Counted from the first letter of the stretch, positions 35,865-45,055 are shown. The stretch: DNA of 64,000 bases from JAJDTT01 sp965116695 (GCA_965116695.1 OZ220706.1:4402001-4466000), one strand, 5' to 3'. Notes: generated by a model from the sequence alone, not told the origin. A program made the numbers and translations.

Positions 35865-36998
35865 GTGCGCTCCGCTCCACCGGGCAAACACTGCGACGGC
35901 AACGGACTGTACCTCTACGTCAAGCCGAGCGGAACCCGGAGTTGGGTCCAACGCCTCGTCATTCGCGGCCGCCGCCGCGATTTCGGGCTCGGCAGCGTGG
36001 CGCTGGTGTCCCTCGCCGAGGCCCGCGAAAAGGCGCGCGCCAACCGCAAGCTGGCCCGCGAAGGTGGGGATCCCCTGATCGAGAGACGACGCACACGGAA
36101 TATGCTTACCTTCGCAGAAGCCGCCGAGCGGGTGGTGGAGCAGAAGCGGTCCGGCTGGCGCAATCAGAGGCAGGCCCACGACTGTATGGCGAGCTTGCGG
36201 CGCTACGCCTTTCCGTGCATCGGCCGGATGCCGGTCTCGGAGGTGACCAGCGGCGACGTCCTGGAGATCCTCACCCCCATCTGGCACGTGAAGTCGTACA
36301 CGGCCCAGCTGGTGCGCCAGCGCATGCGCACGGTCCTGGAGTGGGCCGTGGCGATGGAATACCGGACCGACAACCCCTGCGACCGCGTCGTGTCGGTCCT
36401 CGGAGCCCAGGACGTCGTGGTGCGGCACCGGCCGGCCTTGCCGCATCGCGAGGTGGGGGCGGCGGTCCGGAAGGTGTGGACCTCGAACTCGGCGCCCGTG
36501 TCCATGCTGGCCTTCGAGTTCCTGGTGCTCACGGCGGCGAGGTGGGGCGAGGTGCGCCTTGCCGAGTGGTTGGAGATCGATCCGGCGCAAGGGATGTGGA
36601 CGGTTCCCGAATCCCGCATGAAGACCAAACGGGAGCACCGGGTGCCGCTGTGTGGCCGGGCGATGGAGATTCTGGAGGAAGCACGGACGCTGGAGGATGG
36701 ATCCGCCCGGTTGATCTTCACCCGGGAGGGCGGAAAGCCGCTCGGCTCCGGTCGGTTGCGCAAGCTGCTGCGCTGGAACCAGATCGCAGCCGTGCCGCAC
36801 GGGTTCCGGTCGAGTTTCCGGGACTGGGCGGCCGAGGAGACGGATCATCCACGCGAGGTGGTGGAGGCGGCGCTGGCGCATGTGGTGAAGAACAAGGTCG
36901 AGGCGGCGTACCGGCGGACGGACCTGTTCGAGCGGCGGAGGCGTCTCATGGACGACTGGGCGAACTACCTGGATCAGTCGAAGGCAGTGAATGAGTGA
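35865..36998 (+). CDS. P4-type tyrosine recombinase (integrase)
   Basis: 377 residues from GTG 35865. The DUF4102-like N-terminal domain starts at HCDGNGLYLYVKPSGTRSW. The catalytic domain shows Arg in TAARWGEV, His-x-x-Arg in PHGFRSSFRDW, and the Tyr-bearing end AYRRTDLFERRRRLMDDW. The frame upstream, after a stop at 35826-35828, encodes ALSAAFVR, which matches the N-terminus of relatives but has no ATG. The start may be the GTG, or the first residues may have been lost. It marks the left edge of the island. Confidence 0.85.
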   Translation: MRSAPPGKHCDGNGLYLYVKPSGTRSWVQRLVIRGRRRDFGLGSVALVSLAEAREKARANRKLAREGGDPLIERRRTRNMLTFAEAAERVVEQKRSGWRNQRQAHDCMASLRRYAFPCIGRMPVSEVTSGDVLEILTPIWHVKSYTAQLVRQRMRTVLEWAVAMEYRTDNPCDRVVSVLGAQDVVVRHRPALPHREVGAAVRKVWTSNSAPVSMLAFEFLVLTAARWGEVRLAEWLEIDPAQGMWTVPESRMKTKREHRVPLCGRAMEILEEARTLEDGSARLIFTREGGKPLGSGRLRKLLRWNQIAAVPHGFRSSFRDWAAEETDHPREVVEAALAHVVKNKVEAAYRRTDLFERRRRLMDDWANYLDQSKAVNE

Positions 36999-37119
36999 TT
37001 CCGATCCATCCAGGCTCCTGAGCTAGACCACCGAGTTGTAGTGGCGATCCGGGGGTACCGAGTCGTGGGCGGATCACTGGAAACGATCGACGCCGCGCTC
37101 ACAGCGCAGGCTCGAAAGC

Positions 37120-37215
37120 CTACCCGAAGCTGAAGCCTGCCGAAACCACGCCTGAGACTCTCTCAGGCGGATTCTTCAAGAGATCCCCAAAACAAGACTG
37201 CCATTTGGCTCGTGT
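37120..37215 (-). pseudogene. Relic fragment (family X), tail-to-tail with the integrase
   Basis: The minus strand encodes FGDLLKNPPERVSGVVSAGF, which aligns with FREFSKIAPEWVSGGISADD on the plus strand at 57604-57710. In both places the relic end faces an integrase 3' end. The rest of 36999-37421 (423 bases) shows no gene. The source protein is not recognised. Confidence 0.4.
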
Positions 37216-37421
37216 TGGTGTGTAGCGCTCGGACCAAGGGTAGAGGGTGTGGGCTTCTGGGCGTCGTCCAAGCTCCGCCAACGGAGCACATGGGATCGTG
37301 GGTCCAATCGACACGAAAACCGGACCAGAACTACGGTCGGTGATCTGTCTCGCAGAAATTTCCAACGATTTGAGGGTTCGCTGCGTTTTTAATAGTAGAA
37401 GGGTGGGCAGGAAGGAATGCG

Positions 37422-37964
37422 ATGGCCGACCATGAGAGTTCGCTTCTTGATCTTGCCCAGGAGGCGCGCAGTGGAAGCCGACGGGCCTTCGACCAGATTA
37501 TTGATCACTACGAGAACCGGGTGATGAAGACAGCCTTTTACCTGACCCAAAACATGGCCGACGCTGAAGATGTAGCCCAAGAGGTCTACATCAAGATCTT
37601 TCGGCGTCTCCCCAGGCTCAGGACGACTCGTGATTTGGATGGTTGGATCAACCGTGTAACTGTCAATGCGGCTCGCGATGCTCAACGGCGACGACGAGTA
37701 TGGATCCCATTGAAGGATTTGTTCGTAGCGGAGCCATCCACTGATCCAATTCTACACCGAGAATTCCGTAATCGCCTTCTCGAAGCGCTGTCCGGTCTAT
37801 CGTTCAACGAACGAGCCACCTTCATCTTCAAGGAGTTCCATGAACAAACGACGGATGAGGTGGCCCTGATTCTGGGCCGGAAGGCAGGAACCATTCGGTA
37901 CTACCTCCATAGCGCCAGAAAGAAGCTGCGGATGTCCTTAAGTGAATTCAGGGAAGACAGATGA
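37422..37964 (+). CDS. ECF-type sigma factor, second copy in the window
   Basis: 180 residues, ATG 37422 after an AGGAAGG ribosome site. Sigma-2 core is NMADAEDVAQEVYIKIFRRL; sigma-4 has FKEFHEQTTDEVALILGRKA and the recognition helix GTIRYYLHSARKKL. Its composition is less GC-rich than the backbone genes. It overlaps the next gene by ATGA (37961-37964), so it has its own candidate regulator. It lies right after the integrase and is probably acquired cargo. Confidence 0.85.
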   Translation: MADHESSLLDLAQEARSGSRRAFDQIIDHYENRVMKTAFYLTQNMADAEDVAQEVYIKIFRRLPRLRTTRDLDGWINRVTVNAARDAQRRRRVWIPLKDLFVAEPSTDPILHREFRNRLLEALSGLSFNERATFIFKEFHEQTTDEVALILGRKAGTIRYYLHSARKKLRMSLSEFREDR

Positions 37965-38383
37965 GTCAGTTCCTCAAAAAAGAGTGGCGAGACACCGAAA
38001 TCCCAGAGGCAGTTTATCGGCGGGCGCGTGACCGAGCCTGGAAGAGACTCCATCAAGGGGACAGACTCCGAAATTCTGTCCCCATCATTGGCACCCTGGC
38101 GGCGGCTGCGATTTCGGCTTGCATCCTATTCGTACTCATCCCCGACGCTCCCCCCACATCGGAGCCGTGGACCGTTGCAATGGACGCTACTGATTCGCAT
38201 CAGTCCCCGAGGGGCCAATTTCATTCGAGGGAAGAGATCTCACCGTCCGGTCGGGCAGGAACGACCATCGGGAATGATTCGATACAACGGAGGGAGCGAG
38301 CCACCCCCCCACTGGTTCTCCGCTTCCGGCTTCCAAGGACAGGGATCCGGATGATGTGGATCTTGAAAAAGGAGGAATTATGA
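37961..38383 (+). CDS. Small membrane protein, likely anti-sigma factor
   Basis: 140 residues with one membrane segment (VPIIGTLAAAAISACILFVL, about residues 40-59). The N-terminal part is charged and could be the cytoplasmic sigma-binding arm; no zinc motif is seen. Overlap by four bases with the sigma gene upstream and four with the gene downstream indicates a tight three-gene operon. The anti-sigma role rests on context only. Confidence 0.55.
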   Translation: MSQFLKKEWRDTEIPEAVYRRARDRAWKRLHQGDRLRNSVPIIGTLAAAAISACILFVLIPDAPPTSEPWTVAMDATDSHQSPRGQFHSREEISPSGRAGTTIGNDSIQRRERATPPLVLRFRLPRTGIRMMWILKKEEL

Positions 38384-39087
38384 ACAGAATCCAAGCGATC
38401 TTGACCGTTACCCTTGTCCTTGCTGGACCAGCTTGGACCGGGCTGGCATCGAACCAGCCTATAACGAAAGTCTATGACGTCAAATGGAGAAAAGCAGGAG
38501 ATCTCGCGAGCCTCTTGGGTGGGTTCCCCCATACGAAGGTCAACCCCAACAACCGTCCGTTCAACACGATCACAGTGTCGGCACCACCGGATCAACATTC
38601 GATCTTTCAAGAACTCATACGAAAGTATGACACGCCACCGAAGCAAGTCCTGTTCGAGTTCTACATCCTGGGCGCGAAACGCGATGGGGAGGGAACCACA
38701 AACGGACTTCCTGCCAATATTCGGGATGTAGTAGAAGATCTATCCGCCCTGACCAAGTACCGGCATTTCGAGGTCTTCGGGCACCCAATGATCACGGTCG
38801 GTGAAGGGGGAGGAAACTCGCTCAGCTTGAAGACCAAGGCCCATTTTGTATTGGAGGTTGGCGGACTTCGAGTTGTCCCGGGGCCGGACAGGACAAGTAT
38901 TGTCGTTGATAGGTTTCAATTCGGAGCCGAAGGCGCGGAAATCACGGCCTCCATCGCCACTCCGTTTGTCGCGGCCAGTGGAGAGACTCTGGTAATCGGA
39001 ACCTCGCACGTGAGTAATTCCTCGGACCTCAGCGACGCTGTAATCGTCGTCGTCACGCCCACTGTATTGGAACCGCCCAGTCCATGA
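38380..39087 (+). CDS. Secreted protein with secretin-N/NolW-like domain
   Basis: 235 residues, ATG 38380 with AAAGGAGG five bases upstream. A signal peptide covers about residues 1-25. The segment VYDVKWRKAGDLASLLGG, followed by NTITVSAPPDQHSIFQELI, is the secretin N-domain pattern, where paired repeats form the periplasmic ring. The channel-forming secretin domain is absent, so it is not a full secretin. It is coupled to a sigma/anti-sigma pair and may be their sensor or target. Confidence 0.6.
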   Translation: MNRIQAILTVTLVLAGPAWTGLASNQPITKVYDVKWRKAGDLASLLGGFPHTKVNPNNRPFNTITVSAPPDQHSIFQELIRKYDTPPKQVLFEFYILGAKRDGEGTTNGLPANIRDVVEDLSALTKYRHFEVFGHPMITVGEGGGNSLSLKTKAHFVLEVGGLRVVPGPDRTSIVVDRFQFGAEGAEITASIATPFVAASGETLVIGTSHVSNSSDLSDAVIVVVTPTVLEPPSP

Positions 39088-39237
39088 ACTTGTTGATGGG
39101 AAGCTGCCACATCTGGACCTCAAGTACGACGATATCTTTCGTGGTGGGTAGATGTTCTCCCGCTGGGATGGATGCTGCTCATGGCTTCCAGCCGATATCC
39201 AACCTCAACGGGGCAGACGAAAGGGATAGGAGCAACC

Positions 39238-39501
39238 ATGGTATCGAGACACAAAGTGGTGTTGGTTGACTGGTACAGTCGGGTGGTATTGGGGGTGATT
39301 GCGTTATCGCTCGCAATGCTGGCAGGCCAAGGGGCGTGTTCGGTGGAACCAGTCGCCCGAGCACAGTCTGAGCCATGTGGGTCACCGGAACGACCATGCT
39401 ACGTTCGAATCCCCCCACTTGAAGAGATGATCCAGGTTGACCGCAATTACCGACAACCGAGGTTGAGAGTGCATGTGGTCAATCGAGTGAACACCCAATG
39501 A
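39238..39501 (+). CDS. Small secreted or membrane protein of unknown function
   Basis: 87 residues from ATG 39238 (AGGAG before it). A hydrophobic segment (VVLGVIALSLAMLAGQG) is followed by two cysteines (CSVEP, then EPCGSPERPCY) and a short basic tail. It follows the secretin-like gene and may belong to the same module. No family recognised. Confidence 0.4.
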   Translation: MVSRHKVVLVDWYSRVVLGVIALSLAMLAGQGACSVEPVARAQSEPCGSPERPCYVRIPPLEEMIQVDRNYRQPRLRVHVVNRVNTQ

Positions 39502-39528
39502 GAAAGAATCGGGGAGCCGGTCTCGGGC

Positions 39529-39915
39529 GTCCGTCCGGCTCCGTTGATCCGCCGTGGTGGTCCTCCCGGCTGGCTTTGGGATCGGGCGTTCGAGCCGGCG
39601 TCCGGGAGCTCGAACTGAACCGCTGAAAAGTGGGGTTCGGTGTCGATCGGGGAGTGTAAGTGAGACAATGGACCCGAGTTCCATCCCGGAAGCCTTTTGC
39701 CTTACACCTCCGATTTCCCCGAACTCTTTGTCACTCGGGCAGTTACGGCCACATTCCCGGCTTCGCCGCGCCCGCACGGGGAAAGCGGAGGTGGAAGGGA
39801 GCGACCCCCCCCTTTTTCCTGCCCGGTGCGGGCGCGGGGGTGTGGCGCAACTTACACTTGCGCAGCACCCCCTGGGGGGGTCGCTCCCGTCTCATTATCC
39901 CTTGGCGGGAAGGCC
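39529..39915 (+). repeat. Word-carrying structured repeat, copy A
   Basis: The unit has a variable 5' part shared with copies C and E, an upstream hairpin with GTGTAAG (39654-39660) pairing with CTTACAC (39701-39707), a GC-rich stretch, and a terminal palindrome with perfect 15-base arms (39797-39811 and 39874-39888). At its centre the inner hairpin GCGCAA-CTTACAC-TTGCGC (39845-39863) has the word as its exact 7-base loop. The 3' edge is GCGGGAAGGCC. Open frames inside are not supported as genes (see rejected items). Confidence 0.85.
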
Positions 39916-39934
39916 AGAAGTGCAGAGCCGCTTG

Positions 39935-40423
39935 TTATTGAAACTCCTTCATTTCCACAGTTCCCAACCGCGACTTATAGACAAGAATTGATTGAAACTC
40001 AACGCCCCAAGGCGTAACGCATGACTTCAATGATGCATGTGTTCTTCTATCTGTTTGCGAGGGTCTCGCCCTTCCATAAACTGATGGATGATTATGATAC
40101 TGTCGTATCTTGGTGGCGCCAATTTCACAGGCTTTTTCACCCCATAGGGTGACATCATCGGAGGGACGGCAGGAGTACTTCGAGCCAATCGTCGCCGTAA
40201 CTCTCAAAACATGCGTGTCATTCACAAACGCTGTTACAAAAACCTCCCTACCTTCAATGAACATGCCACGAACCATCCTTCGTTCAAATGTACCAATGGG
40301 TTGAACTTGATTTAGTTTATACTGAGTTTTGAAGGGAGGTCTTCTTTTCCGAGTTTTTCTCTGCTTCCCAGGCCACCACCTGAAGATCAAGATTAAAAAT
40401 AGTATTGTCGCGAGGACTTCCAT
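39935..40423 (-). CDS. Membrane-anchored RadC-like JAMM/MPN metalloprotease-fold protein
   Basis: 162 residues from ATG 40423, AGGAG five bases before. The N-terminus is a membrane anchor (MEVLATILFLILIFRWW). The rest resembles the RadC/JAB domain: Glu in GREVFVTAF, TATIGSKY, and the metal motif YHNHP...PSQTD, i.e. H-x-H-P-x6-PS-x2-D. JAMM proteins bind zinc and can cleave isopeptide bonds; RadC's own activity is unclear. Here the domain is truncated at the C-terminus compared with RadC and lacks its helix-hairpin-helix part. Confidence 0.65.
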   Translation of the reverse strand: MEVLATILFLILIFRWWPGKQRKTRKRRPPFKTQYKLNQVQPIGTFERRMVRGMFIEGREVFVTAFVNDTHVLRVTATIGSKYSCRPSDDVTLWGEKACEIGATKIRQYHNHPSVYGRARPSQTDRRTHASLKSCVTPWGVEFQSILVYKSRLGTVEMKEFQ

Positions 40424-40619
40424 CAGTCTCTCCTGGCGACAAGATTAGCATCTCGGAAATCCGCCCGGCTCTCAGTTCGACACGCTCCCCATTGTGGTGC
40501 ACGACTTCGCACGGCGCTCCAGGAGACATCTCCGACTGCCATGATCTGCGCCACCACCCGGGGCACTCCCGGTGGAACTCCTCGACCGTCACCGTCCGAT
40601 CGCCGCTCTTGCGCTTCAT
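40317..40619 (-). CDS. Small hypothetical protein, uncertain
   Basis: 100 residues from ATG 40619, overlapping the start of the JAMM gene by about 107 bases in another frame. The N-terminal half (TVTVEEFHRECPGWW, then PCEVVHHNGERVELRAG) loosely recalls Phd/YefM antitoxins. The C-terminal third runs in the membrane-anchor region of the JAMM gene, so at most one of the two overlapping parts is coding there. Low confidence. Confidence 0.3.
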   Translation of the reverse strand: MKRKSGDRTVTVEEFHRECPGWWRRSWQSEMSPGAPCEVVHHNGERVELRAGRISEMLILSPGETDGSPRDNTIFNLDLQVVAWEAEKNSEKKTSLQNSV

Positions 40620-40656
40620 GCTTCTCCCAGGTGCGCAAGAAATCGATCCCGACATG

Positions 40657-41505
40657 ATGAGGTCCCTCTGGCTTCAGACCTATCATCCGAGCAACTTCGG
40701 GCACTTCAATCCGCAGCGCGCCCATTGCAGGCCTCTGTATACTGAGGAGGTCGGTCGATTCTGGCGTTCTCGAAGGGGCACCGGACGGTTGCCGAAGAGT
40801 GGACCAATGGGCAATGTGCTGATGAACGTGCTGGACAATCGGTCCGGAATCGTGATCGGTCTCTTCAGAAACCTGTTTGAATGCGACGGACAGCGATTCG
40901 GCAGTCCTTCCCTTGGTGTATTGGGAGTCTCCGATGGAATCGAGGGCGTGCAGTGGAACGCCTGGTACTCCCAGCGGGACGAGACCGCTTGGCTGGGAGT
41001 GAACCTTGAGGGCAAGCAATACGACGGGTGGCCCATCGCCCGGCTCATCAAGCGAGAGCTGTCTCATCCACGCCTCTTGACGGAGTATTGCGCCAGGGTT
41101 GCGAGACCTGAGATGGTTACGGTTAGCTGGACGCGGGACGCGTGGCAGGTCTCCAGCCGCGTCCGGATCAGGGAGTCACGTATTGCCCCTACTCCGATTG
41201 CACTGGATCGGCTTGATATCGACGGCTGGATGCGTGCATTGGAATGCGCGAGGGAGTGCTTGGATCCGAAGCGGAAATATCGCGGACGTCGCCGAACCGA
41301 CGTCACACTGCTGCGCTCGGGTCAGACGGTTGAACGGTGGATCAGCCCACACCTCCAGTTCAAGACTCGGTTCGACGAAAACGCACCTCACACCCTGAAA
41401 CAGGCCAAGGACGACCTCAAGGTCCTTCACGAGTTTGCCACTCGCCACACGCGACCGTTCATGGTCGTCGGCGGGAAGGCGCGAGGTCGCAGTGCCCCTG
41501 ACTAG
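40657..41505 (+). CDS. Hypothetical protein of the island
   Basis: 282 residues if started at ATG 40657 (ATG 40654 is directly adjacent); the frame is open upstream but that overlaps the divergent genes. The sequence has a normal amino-acid balance, e.g. SGIVIGLFRNLFECDGQRF, WNAWYSQRDETAWLGVNLEG and a long C-terminal helical part, so it is probably coding. No known motif is recognised. Confidence 0.5.
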   Translation: MRSLWLQTYHPSNFGHFNPQRAHCRPLYTEEVGRFWRSRRGTGRLPKSGPMGNVLMNVLDNRSGIVIGLFRNLFECDGQRFGSPSLGVLGVSDGIEGVQWNAWYSQRDETAWLGVNLEGKQYDGWPIARLIKRELSHPRLLTEYCARVARPEMVTVSWTRDAWQVSSRVRIRESRIAPTPIALDRLDIDGWMRALECARECLDPKRKYRGRRRTDVTLLRSGQTVERWISPHLQFKTRFDENAPHTLKQAKDDLKVLHEFATRHTRPFMVVGGKARGRSAPD

Positions 41506-42150
41506 CACCGAGTGTGATCCGCCACTAGCAGTCTGCGATCCAACCCCGCATTGCATTGAGGGGGGGCGAGGGGCCCATACGTCGAAACGCGGGCGGCCAA
41601 CTGACGGTTTCGGATAGCTCCGGCCGATCTCCTGGTCGGCCTTACGCCTAGTCGAAGAAACCTCGTTAATCCCCTTTATCGTGCTCTGAGACGGTCTCGG
41701 AGAGATTGCCCGTTGGATTCGGTTTAGACTTCCTCGTCAAAGGCTTTCGGGCACGCGCTCCGTTTCAGCCGCTCCTGCCTCTTCCATTCACAGCGGTTGC
41801 CGAAACCAACAGCAACGCCACCAGACCCACCTTTGTAGCTCCTCGGAGACCGCAGCCGCCGGGGTCCCAGTACGGGATCTGGAGCATGCCGACTGAAGGA
41901 TCGTCGCCCGGACCGCGGGTCCCCCAATTGATTTTGCAAAGGGTTTTCTTTCCAAGAAGGATACACGGTCCCACTCCCCTCGTGGGGCGCGCACGCTTAG
42001 GCAGACTCCTGCTTGGAAATCGGGCGCGTCTTGCCTGGCCTGATGGATCCTCTCCCGACCTAGTGAGCCCACCCAGGCAGGAAAATCACATTTTCCGAAT
42101 GCGGAGTCGTTAACGAGAAGCGGAGTCAATCCACGACAAAAGGAGGGACC
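41506..42150. other. Gap in the island, no supported gene
   Basis: 645 bases. Overlapping frames on both strands are Pro/Arg-rich and mutually inconsistent, so none is called. The end carries the strong ribosome site AAGGAGG for the next gene. Confidence 0.5.
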
Positions 42151-42666
42151 ATGATGATAACCCCAACGATGAAATCGAGCCGAATCCAGATCCTCGTTTT
42201 GCTCCTGGCGGGACTGATCTCCCAGCCGGCGCACGCGGAGGTGATCCCGGGACGCTGGGAGAAGGTCTCCGCCTTGGAAATGGCATCAACCATCACGGTG
42301 GACCTGAAAAACGGGGATCGGATCCGGGGCCAGTTCCAACGTCTGTCGCCATCAGCCCTGGAACTCCGGAGCCGCGCCAGCCGGGCAGTGATACCAAAAT
42401 CGGACATCCTGACGATTACCACTCCCTTGAAGGATGGTCTGGGCAACGGAGCCGGGATTGGAGCCGCGATCGGGGCCGGACTTCTACTCGGGGCCTTCAG
42501 CGTAGCGGCTCGTACTCGAGGTGGGGTGGATTCGGCTACTTTACCAGGGACTGTGTTGGCCGTTGGAGGCATCGGAGCAGGCATAGGGGCCGCAATAGGC
42601 GTAGCTGCCGATGCCGCCACGACGGGTAAGGCAATCGTGCTCTACAAAGCCCCCGGAACTTCTTAG
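42151..42666 (+). CDS. Exported glycine-zipper protein of unknown function
   Basis: 171 residues; ATG at 42151 or 42154 after AAGGAGG. A signal peptide (IQILVLLLAGLISQPAHA) precedes a short strand-rich part (ITVDLKNGDRIRGQF). The C-terminal half is two glycine-zipper stretches (GNGAGIGAAIGAGLLLGA; GGIGAGIGAAIG), as in small envelope-associated proteins. Function not known. Confidence 0.65.
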   Translation: MMITPTMKSSRIQILVLLLAGLISQPAHAEVIPGRWEKVSALEMASTITVDLKNGDRIRGQFQRLSPSALELRSRASRAVIPKSDILTITTPLKDGLGNGAGIGAAIGAGLLLGAFSVAARTRGGVDSATLPGTVLAVGGIGAGIGAAIGVAADAATTGKAIVLYKAPGTS

Positions 42667-42668
42667 AG

Positions 42669-42983
42669 TTGCTTTTTCAGGGGGCGATATTGCCCAGGGC
42701 GATCCTCTTGTCGCTGGCGATAGAGATCGCGCTGAAAGCTTGGCAGTGTCGAGATCGGAAGGACGCGCCTGATCGCACTCATAACTTGTTGGATTTGTTC
42801 ATGGCATTGGAACCGAAGACCCAAGAACTGCTCCAAGCAAAGATGCCAGGGGAGCGCGAGATTCTGAAGATGTCTCCACTCAACCACGGGTCGTTGGCCG
42901 AGCTATTGTGGCCTCATCGGGAATCCCCTGCCTACTGGAGGTGCCTCCACGAAAAGGGGTTGGGGTGTGCTTCGAACCAGTAA
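42669..42983 (+). pseudogene. Truncated HEPN-like protein
   Basis: 104 residues. The part LSLAIEIALKAWQCRD followed by THNLLDLFMAL matches the HEPN-like gene at 57961-58479 (LLAIEIALKAYQIRD and THNLQCLFDSL). Its N-terminal helix bundle is missing and the start is poorly supported. It is probably the remainder of a HEPN gene cut by rearrangement. Confidence 0.5.
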
Positions 42984-43033
42984 ACTCAGCCAAGTCTTAA
43001 CAGTGATCACCACCTGAATTGTTAGCACTCGCA

Positions 43034-43798
43034 TTACTGTGACGGAAAATCTGACTCCAACCTGGAAGCGACCGGTCCACTCCCGCCTCGCTTGCCGACA
43101 CTCTGCCAGTCCCGCTCAATCAGGCGCATGGCCTCGAATTTTTCAGGACATGTCATTTGCAACCGCCTCCGGTCCGTCACAAACACCTGTACGGTCACGG
43201 ACCAGTCTTCTCCCGGATTGGTCCTGGAGTATGCTGTTGGACTCGCGGCCGTTCTGCCGACGAAACACGATCCCTCTTTCGCCACCCAGGTGTAGGGATA
43301 CCCATCGTGTGGGGAAGAGATCCGTGAAAGATTCGGCTGCCACGACAACTGGAGGTATTGTGTCCTCCGCTCTCGCTCCAGGTCCCTGAGCAGCATGTGC
43401 CCAAGTTCATGCGACAGAGTTGTCCTCATCTCTTCCAGGACCCGATGCCTTGGAAGCGAATCCCAGATTTGTGGCCACCGGCTGGTAAACAGAATGGCAC
43501 TCCCTCTGACATATGAACCGACTCTGTGACTTTGGTCCACCTCGAGAAATGCAACGCACTTGAACGCCGAAGGGCGCCTCAACCATTCGGGCAAGGACTT
43601 GTAAGCCTGATTGAGCAGCCTCCTGTACTTTTTCGGGAACTTTGTTTCCCCCTCGGGCAGACACCACTCTGAGGTTCCGAATGCCAGGTCCTGTTCGCCC
43701 ATACCTGCGCCGCACACAGAATCGGATACCCAGAAACAACTCAGGATGATGAGGCTGGTCGCTACAAAAGCGACTCTGGCGTTGTAGAAACCCCTCAT
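43034..43798 (-). CDS. Secreted zincin-type metalloprotease-like protein
   Basis: 254 residues from ATG 43798 with AAGGAGG upstream; an earlier in-frame ATG at 43849 is less likely. A hydrophobic leader (VAFVATSLIILSCFWV) is followed by a mature domain with the zinc motif HELGHMLLRD near residue 135. This is the H-E-x-x-H of metallopeptidases. The third zinc ligand cannot be assigned with certainty. A 14-base inverted repeat lies about 110 bases upstream. Confidence 0.65.
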   Translation of the reverse strand: MRGFYNARVAFVATSLIILSCFWVSDSVCGAGMGEQDLAFGTSEWCLPEGETKFPKKYRRLLNQAYKSLPEWLRRPSAFKCVAFLEVDQSHRVGSYVRGSAILFTSRWPQIWDSLPRHRVLEEMRTTLSHELGHMLLRDLERERRTQYLQLSWQPNLSRISSPHDGYPYTWVAKEGSCFVGRTAASPTAYSRTNPGEDWSVTVQVFVTDRRRLQMTCPEKFEAMRLIERDWQSVGKRGGSGPVASRLESDFPSQ

Positions 43799-43907
43799 GG
43801 CGGACCTCCTTGGTGAAGGCCCTGTGCAATAATGGTCAGGAGTTGTCACAAAAGTGTAGACTCCCCGCTAGACTGGCTCATCTCTTAGCACAGGGCGAGT
43901 TAGCAAA

Positions 43908-43941
43908 GAGGTCGTCGAGGGCTGCATCCCTTGACGACCTC
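43908..43941. other. 14-bp inverted repeat upstream of the zincin gene
   Basis: GAGGTCGTCGAGGG (43908-43921) and CCCTTGACGACCTC (43928-43941) with a six-base loop and one wobble. No T tract follows in the minus-strand direction, so it may be an operator or a leader hairpin rather than a terminator. Confidence 0.45.
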
Positions 43942-44512
43942 ACAAAAAAACCTTTCCGGTAAAAACCCTCTACCCTCTCAGGGACCATGTTGAAAATATC
44001 CAATGACTCACTCTCTCACCGCTGAATCCAATCGACTGCTTCTGTCTATAAGACCTTCTGGCAAGACAGACGTGAACCGCAATCTGCGTGGGTCCGTGAC
44101 CACCAGGATCCGAAAGGAGTGCGGCGAGAGAATCTCCGGCAACCTGGGGGCCAAGCGCCGCTAGAGCATACGCTCGAGGGCGTGAGGCGTCAGGGACCAC
44201 TCACCGGTGAGGGGGCGGTCGCGCCCCTGGCCGGCGCGTTCCAGCACCGGCGGGAACGCCTTCGCGGCGAGGTCGGATTCAGCGAGAGCGGGACAAGGTC
44301 CGGGCACAACCATTTCCGGTAACGTACTTTACCGACAATAATTCGCCCCCCACCAAGCCGGTGTCGCAGGATGGATACATGGAGGCCGAGACTATCAGAT
44401 CGGACCAGGTAAGCAGTATTGGGAATGTTGCAGACGGTCGCCGAGACAATTCCGCACTTGGCAGTCGCAACGGTTTGCGGCGACTCATTTCGGCAATGCG
44501 TAAAGGAGGTTT
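43942..44512. other. Gap in the island, no supported gene
   Basis: 571 bases between the hairpin and repeat copy B. Short open frames on both strands look incidental. No motif recognised. Confidence 0.4.
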
Positions 44513-44785
44513 CGCGCCCGATCCGGGAGTGTGAAAGGGACAAGGGGGGTGGATTCACAAAAAGCGGTCCCAGTCGCTCACAAATCCGCTTTCCCCGATC
44601 TCTTTACCTCTCAATCAGTTGCGGCCACATTCCCGGCTTCGCCGCGCCCGCCCGGGAAATCGGAAGTGGATGGGAGCGACCCCCCCTTTTTGCTGCCCGG
44701 TGCGGGCGCGGGGGTGTGGCGCCATTCACATGTGCGCCACACCCCCTGGGGGGGGCGCTCCCATCCAATTGATCCCTACGGACTG
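44513..44785 (+). repeat. Word-carrying structured repeat, copy B
   Basis: Short form of the repeat without the 5' part seen in A, C and E. The hairpin pairs TGTGAA (44530-44535) with TTCACA (inside ATTCACA, 44553-44559). The palindrome has arms 44672-44686 and 44748-44762 with one mismatch. Its centre has ATTCACA again (44724-44730) in the loop of a ten-base stem GGTGTGGCGC/GCGCCACACC. The framework is like copy A, but the word is different in both places. Confidence 0.8.
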
Positions 44786-45055
44786 TTTCTATAATTTCCG
44801 TAAACTATTAACTATAAATGAGTTATGAGATTTCCAGGACTGCTCTTCCCCCCATTCTTTCCACCGGGTTGAATTGGATGTCTTTGGCCCTTCGTGGTCG
44901 TGAACGGACGTAACCGTTCGGTCAAGCCGTGGAAGAGCGGGCGGGGAGCATCCTCGCCGCAGGGATCAATTCCCGTTGGGTTGCTGTCGGGCTTGAACCA
45001 CTCTTCGCGGCAGTTAGACCTCCCGGGGAAAGGATAACGGCAGGGGATCGTCGGC

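Noticed and set aside
39660..39941. Open frames inside the structured repeats (for example from GTG 39660, and the matching frame in copy D)
   Set aside because: The frames are conserved only where the DNA is conserved. Differences between A and D change amino acids as often as not and the frame is lost in copies B, C and E, so these are not genes.
40405..40656. Longer version of the island gene at 40657
   Set aside because: It overlaps the divergent JAMM gene start and its N-terminal part is low-complexity with no ribosome site.
41706..42113. Open frame on the plus strand between island genes
   Set aside because: Pro/Arg-rich, overlapping with open frames on the other strand, no ribosome site.
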